From Amycolatopsis palatopharyngis (lineage in GTDB: Bacteria; Actinomycetota; Actinomycetes; Mycobacteriales; Pseudonocardiaceae), in contig NZ_PQHZ01000037.1 of NCBI RefSeq assembly GCF_003385185.1, positions 1 to 64,000 of the forward strand: a DNA stretch of 64,000 nt, given 5' to 3'. The first letter of the stretch is position 1, and every line of letters starts with the position of its first letter. This document shows positions 58,464 to 64,000 of the stretch, piece by piece. The notes below the pieces were generated by a model, which made no database searches, was not told where the DNA came from, and saw only the letters and a list, made by a program, of their open reading frames with translations. The position numbers and the translations under genes were made by a program.

Positions 58464-60242
58464 TCATCGCTCGCCCGAGTTGTCCCGGTCGTGATCGCCC
58501 GGGATGAGCGCGTCGGTGGCCTGCTGTGAGGGCGTCCGTGCGGCCTGTGCGTGCGGTAGGGGTTTGCCGGTGAAGGTGATGTGGCCGTCCCGATGCATGG
58601 TCTCCACCATGTGCGGATAGTGCAGCTCGAAGGCGGGCCGCTCGGAGCGGATCCGGGGCAGTTCGGTGAAGTTGTGCCGCGGGGGCGGGCAGGATGTCGC
58701 CCATTCCAGTGAGTTGCCATTGCCCCATGGGTCGTCGACCGTGACGACCTCGCCGTAGCGGTAGCTCTTGAAGACGTTCCAGATGAACGGCAGCGTCGAG
58801 GCGCCGAGGATGTAGGCGCCGAGCGTGGAGATCGTGTTCAGCGTGGTGAAGCCGTCACTGGGCAGGTAGTCGGCGTAGCGGCGGGGCATGCCCTCGGCGC
58901 CGAGCCAGTGCTGCACCAGAAACGTCATATGGAAGCCGATGAACGTCAGCCAGAAGTGCAGCTTGCCCAGCGGCTCGTCCATCATCCGTCCGGTGATCTT
59001 CGGGAACCAGAAGTAGATCCCGGCGAAGGTCGCGAACACGATCGTGCCGTAGAGCACGTAGTGGAAGTGCGCCACCACGAAGTAGCTGTCCGACAGGTGG
59101 AAGTCGATGGCGGGCGCGGCAAGCAGAATGCCCGACAGTCCACCGAAGAGAAACGTCACCATGAAGCCAACGGAGAAGATCATCGGCGACTCGAAGGTCA
59201 GTTGCCCCTTCCACATCGTGCCGATCCAGTTGAAGAACTTCACCCCGGTGGGCACCGCGATCAGGAAGGTCATGAAGGAGAAGAACGGCAGCAGCACGGC
59301 GCCGGTGGCGAACATGTGGTGCGCCCAGACCGCGACCGACAGCGCCGCGATGCCCAGCGTCGCCCAGACCAGACCCTTGTAGCCGAAGATCGGCTTGCGG
59401 CTGAACACCGGGAGGATCTCGGACACGATGCCGAAGAACGGCAGCGCCACGATGTAGACCTCGGGGTGGCCGAAGAACCAGAACAGGTGCTGCCACAGGA
59501 TCACCCCACCGTTGGCCGGGTCGAACACGTGCGCCCCGAGTTGACGGTCGGCGAGCAGACCGAGCAGGGCGGCGGTGAGGATGGGGAAGGCGATCAGGAT
59601 CAGCAAGCTCGTGACCAGGATGTTCCAGGTGAAGATCGACATCCGCCACATCGTCATGCCCGGCGCCCGCAGGCAGGCGATTGTGGTCACCATGTTGACT
59701 GCACCGAGGATGGTGCCGAGGCCGGACACGAGCAGGCCGGTGATCCAGAGATCGGCGCCGACGCCGGGTGAGCTGATGGCGCTGGACAGTGGGGTGTAGG
59801 CGAACCAGCCGAAGTCGGCGGCGCCACCGGGGGTGAGAAAGCCTGCGACGACGGTCAGGCCACCGAAGAGGTACAGCCAGTAGGAGAACGCGTTCAGCCT
59901 CGGGAACGCGACGTCCGGCGACCCGATCTGCAGCGGGAGGATGAAGTTCGCGAAGCCGAACAGGATCGGCGTCGCGTACAACAGCAGCATGATCGTGCCG
60001 TGCATGGTGAACATCTGGTTGTACTGCTCCGCGGACAGGAACTGCAGTCCCGGCCGGGCCAGCTCGGTGCGGATCAGCATCGCCATCGCGCCGCCCACCA
60101 TGAAGAAGGCGAACGACGTCACCAGGTACATGACCCCGATCTGCTTGTGATCGGTGGTGCGGAAGTACCGCAGGAGCGAGCCCCTGGGGGACTGCTGCAC
60201 GGGGACGGAGCGGACGGCAATCGGCGCGGGCTTCACGGCCAC
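58464..60242 (-). CDS. ctaD: Cytochrome c oxidase subunit I
   Basis: A 592-residue haem-copper oxidase subunit, starting with GTG 60242 (VAVKPAPIAV). Twelve helices, with haem ligands in MFTMHGTIMLLLY and LSDSYFVVAHFHYVLYG, Cu_B ligands in FFGHPEVYIVALPFFG and VWAHHMFATG, and the K/D channel residues. The C-terminal tail (about 540-592) is long and polar. It is the terminal oxidase subunit that reduces O2. No subunit II, III or haem A genes are present, so partners must come from elsewhere. A TTCTA-N7-TAGAA operator 59 bp upstream, and the adjacent blaI/M56 pair, suggest regulated expression. A copy of its middle is duplicated at 40238. Confidence 0.95.
   Translation of the reverse strand: MAVKPAPIAVRSVPVQQSPRGSLLRYFRTTDHKQIGVMYLVTSFAFFMVGGAMAMLIRTELARPGLQFLSAEQYNQMFTMHGTIMLLLYATPILFGFANFILPLQIGSPDVAFPRLNAFSYWLYLFGGLTVVAGFLTPGGAADFGWFAYTPLSSAISSPGVGADLWITGLLVSGLGTILGAVNMVTTIACLRAPGMTMWRMSIFTWNILVTSLLILIAFPILTAALLGLLADRQLGAHVFDPANGGVILWQHLFWFFGHPEVYIVALPFFGIVSEILPVFSRKPIFGYKGLVWATLGIAALSVAVWAHHMFATGAVLLPFFSFMTFLIAVPTGVKFFNWIGTMWKGQLTFESPMIFSVGFMVTFLFGGLSGILLAAPAIDFHLSDSYFVVAHFHYVLYGTIVFATFAGIYFWFPKITGRMMDEPLGKLHFWLTFIGFHMTFLVQHWLGAEGMPRRYADYLPSDGFTTLNTISTLGAYILGASTLPFIWNVFKSYRYGEVVTVDDPWGNGNSLEWATSCPPPRHNFTELPRIRSERPAFELHYPHMVETMHRDGHITFTGKPLPHAQAARTPSQQATDALIPGDHDRDNSGER
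59673..59908 (-). repeat. Parent copy of the 236-bp duplication (within ctaD)
   Basis: Identical to 40238-40473, same orientation, 19,435 bp apart. I compared the two stretches by eye and found no difference. Confidence 0.95.
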
Positions 60243-60300
60243 GGTGGAACTCCGTTCGTGCTGACTCGCACACAGGCGACGTACGTCGGGTCGAACGAAA

Positions 60301-60317
60301 TTCTACACGCCGTAGAA
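60301..60317. promoter_or_regulatory. Operator of ctaD (TTCTA-type)
   Basis: TTCTA-N7-TAGAA, same spacing as the TACTA sites but with different outer bases. It lies 59 bp upstream of ctaD and 28 bp past the M56 gene stop. Confidence 0.7.
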
Positions 60318-60344
60318 GATGAGGTGGAGGTGCCTTGTGGACCG

Positions 60345-61283
60345 TCAGATCAACGCGGAGAGCACGGGGGAGAAGGCCACCGCAATTGGTGTGAGCAGGA
60401 GGCAGCCCGCCGCCAGGTACACAAGTCCCTGCTGCCACACCGGAATGGACGGCGTGGACGCAACGAGTCGCTGGATCCGCACGAGGACCGTGTCCCCGCC
60501 GGCGCCGAGCGCGCCGCCGGGAACCGGATGCTGGTGTGTGGCGAAGCGGAGGAGTGCACGGGCGAGGACCCGGTCGCCGTGCACGCGTCGAGCGGTGTCG
60601 TCTGCCAGCATTTCGACAAGCAGGCGTGTGGCGTCGCGGGCGTGCCGCGCCGCGGCGAGTCGTGGCACCGCATGGGCCAGCGCCGTGAACGGAAGGACCG
60701 CCAGATCGTGCCTGGCGCGGGCGTGCGCCCGCTCGTGCGCCAGCACCGCGCGCAGTTCGGCGTCGTCGAGCAGCTGAATCGCGCCGGTGCTGACCACGAT
60801 CCGCGAGGGTCGGCCCGGAACGCAGTACGCTGCGGGAGCATCGTGGCGAATCAGGCCGATGTCCGGCCCGAGATCGTCAGCGGGTTCGGTCACCACGTCC
60901 ACGATGTTGCGATGCTGGCGGCGCTTGCGCAGCGTTTCGGCGATGGCACGGCCGCATCGCCAGGCCAGGAATCCGGTCACGCCGACCGCCCACAACAGCG
61001 CAAGGTACTGCGGCCAGCCGATCCCTGGTGGAACCTGTCCGGTCACCAGCTGCGCCAACAGCCGGTGAACGCCGTGGGTCACGGTGGTCGCGAGAGGAGC
61101 CACTGCCGCGCCGAGGCCTGCCCCCACCGCCGAGAGCGTGGCGGTGAGCCCGATGACCTGCCACAGCAGTACTGCTGCGCGCGGCGCTCGGTGCGGCCAG
61201 GTGGCGCGGGCGAGCCGAGCGGGCACCGGGCCGGCGAGCACCGCGGCCAGTACCGCGAGCCCCAGCGCGACCCAGGCGACCAT
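60345..61283 (-). CDS. M56 membrane metalloprotease, partner of BlaI at 61283
   Basis: A 312-residue membrane protein with HERAHARARHDLAVL (zinc motif HERAH) in the middle, several helices and no extracellular penicillin-binding domain. It starts with ATG 61283, sharing a base with the BlaI stop. Expected role: on a signal at the membrane it cleaves its BlaI, releasing the ctaD operator. The sequence is less like the M56 proteins at 42024 and 62153 than these are like each other, which fits its divergent repressor. Confidence 0.88.
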   Translation of the reverse strand: MVAWVALGLAVLAAVLAGPVPARLARATWPHRAPRAAVLLWQVIGLTATLSAVGAGLGAAVAPLATTVTHGVHRLLAQLVTGQVPPGIGWPQYLALLWAVGVTGFLAWRCGRAIAETLRKRRQHRNIVDVVTEPADDLGPDIGLIRHDAPAAYCVPGRPSRIVVSTGAIQLLDDAELRAVLAHERAHARARHDLAVLPFTALAHAVPRLAAARHARDATRLLVEMLADDTARRVHGDRVLARALLRFATHQHPVPGGALGAGGDTVLVRIQRLVASTPSIPVWQQGLVYLAAGCLLLTPIAVAFSPVLSALI

Positions 61284-61663
61284 CAGTGCTCGCCCACGTC
61301 GTCCTCGCCGGTGCCGGCGCGATCGATCTGGTCCAGCGCCTGCCGCAGGGCCAGGACTTCGTCCTCGGTGACCGTGCCGACGAAATGGCCCAGTACAGCG
61401 CCGCGGTCGTCGGCCTCGTCCATAGCGGTTCGCATCGCTGTGGCGAGGAAGGCCGCTTTGCTCGCCGCCGCCGTGTAGAGGTGGGCGCGTCCCTGCTTGG
61501 TCCTACTGACCAGACCCTTGTGGGTGAGCCTGTCCAGCACGGTGAGCACCGTGGTGGTGGCCGGATGCGTGGGTAAGGCCTCGGCGACGTCTCTGGCACG
61601 GATCCCCGCGGGATGCCGCCACAGCACCTCCATCACCGCGCGTTCCAGCTCGCCGAGTCGCAT
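61283..61663 (-). CDS. BlaI/MecI-family repressor, divergent recognition helix
   Basis: ATG 61663 (MRLGELERAVMEVLW) gives 126 residues. The winged-helix domain has RARDVAEAL and the recognition region ATTTVLTVLDRLTHKGLVSR, which differs from AYTTVMTVLD of the other two BlaI proteins. The C-terminal helix GAVLGHFVGTVTEDEVLALR forms the dimer. Sites TTCTA-N7-TAGAA (60301 before ctaD and 61701, 38 bp before this gene) share a non-standard outer half and are the likely targets. Autorepression is suggested by the near-start position. The M56 gene overlaps its stop. Confidence 0.9.
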   Translation of the reverse strand: MRLGELERAVMEVLWRHPAGIRARDVAEALPTHPATTTVLTVLDRLTHKGLVSRTKQGRAHLYTAAASKAAFLATAMRTAMDEADDRGAVLGHFVGTVTEDEVLALRQALDQIDRAGTGEDDVGEH

Positions 61664-61700
61664 CCCGTCATCCTGTCGTCGCTGCCTGGCCGACAATCCA

Positions 61701-61717
61701 TTCTACGTCTGGTAGAA
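61701..61717. promoter_or_regulatory. TTCTA-type operator of the blaI gene at 61663
   Basis: TTCTA-N7-TAGAA, 38 bp before the start of the BlaI-like gene, same as the ctaD operator in the arm bases. Confidence 0.72.
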
Positions 61718-61738
61718 GCGCAACGCCCGTCGCCTGTG

Positions 61739-62101
61739 TTAGCGGGACTTTCCCTTCTTGCGCAGGGCGCGGCGAAGCAGGTGCGTCTCCTCTTCCGACA
61801 CCGAGTCGACGAAATGCATCAGCACCGCTTCAGGATCCCCGGAGGAGTGCAGCATGTCGCGCAGGGCACGGGCGGTGGTCTCCTCTCGGCTGGAGACCGG
61901 GCGGTAGAGGTACGCCTTACCCTGCAGTTCGCGCTCGACCCACCCTTTCGAGTGCAGAACGTCCAGCACGGTCATCACCGTGGTGTAGGCCAGTGCCCTG
62001 CCGGTGTCGAGTTGTTCCAGAACCTCGCGCACCTTGAGCGGGGCAGGGTGGGCCCAGAGGATGTCCATCACCGCAGCCTGCAGTTCACCAAGAGCCCGCA
62101 C
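61739..62101 (-). CDS. BlaI/MecI-family repressor
   Basis: A 120-residue repressor with LGELQAAVMDILW, VREVLEQLDTG, recognition helix AYTTVMTVLDVLHSKGWVEREL and the dimer helix GDPEAVLMHFVDSVSEEE. It is highly similar to the BlaI at 42974 along most of its length. The upstream M56 gene (62153) is in reverse order to the usual blaI-blaR order, being transcribed first. A half-site TTCTA lies at 62126-62130 without a partner arm. It probably reads TACTA-N7-TAGTA sites with its paralogue. Confidence 0.92.
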   Translation of the reverse strand: MRALGELQAAVMDILWAHPAPLKVREVLEQLDTGRALAYTTVMTVLDVLHSKGWVERELQGKAYLYRPVSSREETTARALRDMLHSSGDPEAVLMHFVDSVSEEETHLLRRALRKKGKSR

Positions 62102-62152
62102 CGTGCCTCCTCACGAGGACCGGATTCTACGCGAACAGCGCTGGGGCGACGG

Positions 62153-63106
62153 TTACCACACCGGAAGCGGGCACACGACTGCCACGAGTAGCCCGAACAT
62201 CCCGCCGGCCGCGACCAGCGGGAGAAGAAGGACCGATGTCCCGGCGACGCCGCACAACACGGCCCGCCGCAGACGTCGTGGTCTCCCGCCGACGTCGCGG
62301 AGACGCTCGAGTCGAACCTGAATTGCCTGTCCGGCCATGCCCAGCGCCGTCGACGGCATCGCTGCTCCGGACACGCTCAGCAGTGCTGATCTGACCGCAG
62401 TGGCCCCGCAGTGGCGCACGGCGGCGGTGTCCGCGGCCAGTTCCAGCAGGTCGCGCAGCGCTGCTGGTGCGCGGGAGAACAAAGGGACGATCGGAAACGC
62501 AGCGCGCACGCCGTCGGCGAGTGCCAGCAACAGGTGATGTCGGCCCCGGAGGTGAGCTCGCTCGTGCTCGAGCACGGCCTGGACCTCCAGCGGGGTGAGT
62601 TGCTGTGTCAAGCCATCGGTCAGCACCACGAGCCCGGGTGTACCGCTGAGGCTGAATGCCATCGGGCGGTCATGGGCAAGCCGGAGTACGCCGGGGTCGG
62701 CGTCAGCTCGCCCGGCGAGGCGCAACAGATCCCGGTATCGGCGGCTCGTCCGTGCCCGTGCACGGAGCTGTCGGCCGACAACGGCGACCAGGCGCAGGGT
62801 GATCAGGACGCCCGCCACCGCTCCGGCGATCGTCGTCCACTGCTCGGCTCGCGGTATCGAACCGTGCTGGATCGTCGTCCAGCAGTCAACGACCGCCGCG
62901 GCTGCTGGGTTGCCCAGGCCATGGTCTGGAAGCAGCAACAGCGCCAGGCCCATACTCGCGGTGAGCAGGACCCCCAGAGCCGACAGTATCCACGCGAGAA
63001 TCACCGGTGCCGGGTCGCGGCGACGGAGATCCAGGCGCCGCAGCAGCAACGGCAGGAGCACGCCGCTGAACAGCGCTCCTGCCAGCAATGCCACCGCGAG
63101 GCTCAT
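62153..63106 (-). CDS. M56 membrane metalloprotease, paralogue of 42024
   Basis: A 317-residue protein with several helices and HERAHLRGRHHLLLAL as zinc motif; third ligand region ELAADTAAVRHCG is shared with the 42024 protein. The IQHGSIPRAEQ segment matches IQHGSPPRVEE there. No penicillin-binding domain is present. It starts with ATG 63106 and lies 51 bp before the BlaI gene, both on the minus strand, so the order protease-then-repressor differs from the other two pairs. Confidence 0.9.
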   Translation of the reverse strand: MSLAVALLAGALFSGVLLPLLLRRLDLRRRDPAPVILAWILSALGVLLTASMGLALLLLPDHGLGNPAAAAVVDCWTTIQHGSIPRAEQWTTIAGAVAGVLITLRLVAVVGRQLRARARTSRRYRDLLRLAGRADADPGVLRLAHDRPMAFSLSGTPGLVVLTDGLTQQLTPLEVQAVLEHERAHLRGRHHLLLALADGVRAAFPIVPLFSRAPAALRDLLELAADTAAVRHCGATAVRSALLSVSGAAMPSTALGMAGQAIQVRLERLRDVGGRPRRLRRAVLCGVAGTSVLLLPLVAAGGMFGLLVAVVCPLPVW

Positions 63107-63293
63107 GATCGGCGTCCTTCGTCCGCGTCCGGGTCGGCCACGCTACGGCACTCGGGGTGCGCCTTGTCGGGCAACGTGATCCTCACGCAGATCGTTTACT
63201 CGCCGCCGTTGTCGTCCTCGGCGGGTTCTGCGTCGGCCGGACAGCAATGCCGGTGCTGGGGAATTCTGGTACTACTGGAAGACCCTGCTCTGA

Positions 63294-64000
63294 TTAGGTG
63301 GGGACGTAGTGGGATACGGCCGCGAAGAGCGCGAACCCGGAGACCAGGAACAAGCTGTCCCAGCGGGACTCGTTGGAATCGTGTGCCTGGGGGACCATTT
63401 CCTCGATCACCACGCTGAGTAGCGCACCGCCGGTGAACGCGAGCACCGACAACGTCACGATGTCTGGCGCACCGCGCAGCGCGAGGTAGCCGACGGCGGC
63501 TCCAGTCAGGATCGGGATGGCAAATCCGGCGCCTGCGAGTAGCCGCTTGGAGCGGGGTAGCCCGGCACGGCGCAGTGCTGCCGCTGCGGCAAATCCTTCC
63601 GGTGCGTCGGCCGGTGCCTGGCCGACGGCCAACAGAACCCCGAGGGACGGGTTGACCACGGAGCCGGTGCCGATCAGGATGCCGTCGCTGAGCAGGTCCA
63701 GGGAGACGCCACCGTAGATGGCCCAGGGGGATCCGCTGCCGGAGTTGTCACCGCCGACGCGGGTCTTGATATACCCGCTGAGGGCGTCCAGTCCGAGGAA
63801 GAGGCCGGCACCTGCGATGAAGGCCAGCATGGGAACCCAGGCTGGTGTGGTCGACAGCGCCCGGGGCATGACCTCCAGCCCGACGACGGCGATGACGATG
63901 CCCGCTGCGGCGTGCAGGGCAAAGCTCAACGTGCGCGACGACACTGGGCGCACCTCGGCAACCAGGCCGCCGGCGAAGTTGGCTGCCGCCGGGATTGCCG
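63294..64000 (-). CDS. ZIP-family metal transporter (partial at right edge)
   Basis: The frame is open to the right edge, so the N-terminus is not seen. The 230 visible residues have six helices with the ZIP features: GGVSLDLLSDGILIGTGSVV (helix IV, where DG replaces the usual H-N-x-P-E-G), LAVGQAPADAPEGFAAAAAL (helix V, PEG motif) and LLSVVIEEMVPQAHDSNES (EEMVPEAH-type). ZIPs import zinc, iron or other divalent metals. Helix V keeps the P-E-G motif but the helix IV His is missing, so the binuclear site is altered. No operator is visible within the window. Confidence 0.8.
   Translation of the reverse strand, partial: AIPAAANFAGGLVAEVRPVSSRTLSFALHAAAGIVIAVVGLEVMPRALSTTPAWVPMLAFIAGAGLFLGLDALSGYIKTRVGGDNSGSGSPWAIYGGVSLDLLSDGILIGTGSVVNPSLGVLLAVGQAPADAPEGFAAAAALRRAGLPRSKRLLAGAGFAIPILTGAAVGYLALRGAPDIVTLSVLAFTGGALLSVVIEEMVPQAHDSNESRWDSLFLVSGFALFAAVSHYVPT

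Noticed and set aside
62126..62130. Half-site TTCTA upstream of blaI at 61739
   Set aside because: The second arm (AGCGC) does not match. A similar single half (TCCTA) precedes the 43339 blaI near 43365; both may matter but are not supported.
1..64000. CRISPR arrays, tRNA, rRNA, transposases, integrases
   Set aside because: None found: no regularly spaced repeats, no recognisable RNA genes and no mobility proteins, so the mobile nature of the island is inferred only from content and rearrangements.

Overview
The window is GC-rich DNA from an actinobacterium. Family-level similarities (actinobacterial EgtA-like and BlaI-like proteins, conjugation-type lytic transglycosylase, DUF1707, DUF6153, DUF2269 and SPW proteins) point to a Pseudonocardiaceae-like host, but this is inference. 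It reads as an accessory metal-stress island or plasmid segment. Complete genes for copper export, copper chaperones, cytochrome oxidase assembly, respiration and cell-wall hydrolases alternate with many broken genes. I see no rRNA, tRNA, CRISPR, transposase or integrase.

Layout. 1-7.4 kb: small membrane proteins, a degenerate P-type ATPase, a one-cysteine HMA protein, broken ccdA and merR remnants, an M23 peptidase, a DUF4396 protein and an AhpD-like protein. 7.35-15.6 kb: a minus-strand operon for the membrane arm of a complex I-like machine (A, B-like, H, J, K, L, M, N) with no NADH module and no cysteine-ligated N2 subunit. 15.7-18.6 kb: gene fragments, then CDGSH, CopZ, and a ferredoxin/ferredoxin-reductase pair. 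18.7-22.6 kb: csoR-copZ-secreted His-rich protein-copA. 22.7-25 kb: SPW protein, second M23 peptidase, small membrane protein. 25.7-36.5 kb: a polar amino-acid ABC transporter with a class V PLP enzyme, a membrane protein, and an Opp-type peptide ABC transporter with an atypical PIG-L protein. 36.8-45 kb: broken lnt, a transglycosylase, egtA and ctaD fragments, DUF2269, TetR, a BlaI/M56 pair and an NlpC/P60 hydrolase. 45-58.5 kb: DUF305, MFS plus cysteine-synthase-like pair, a second copA with ctaG, DUF5134 and a CopD-CtaG fusion, CDF efflux, and an ICMT-like protein. 58.5-64 kb: ctaD, two further BlaI/M56 pairs and a ZIP transporter.

Main observation. A 17-bp palindrome, TACTA-N7-TAGTA, with core CTA-N7-TAG, recurs at 21 places, 18 with the full core. 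Nearly all are intergenic and just upstream of genes. It precedes four peptidoglycan hydrolases (two M23, one transglycosylase, one NlpC/P60), the second copA, the CDF exporter, DUF305 genes and several small membrane proteins. A TTCTA-N7-TAGAA variant of identical geometry precedes ctaD and one blaI gene. Three BlaI/CopY-type repressors with three M56 membrane proteases lacking a beta-lactam sensor domain are the natural candidates for controlling it. Separately, five 16-bp CsoR-like boxes (TACCCC...GTAT type) mark copZ, ferredoxin, csoR, AhpD-like and amino-acid ABC promoters.

Working model (inference): CsoR handles cytosolic copper through copZ/copA and redox genes, while the BlaI/M56 systems sense a surface signal and coordinate cell-wall remodelling, metal export and cytochrome oxidase. 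Part of the island is decaying, and a perfect 236-bp ctaD duplication marks recent rearrangement.
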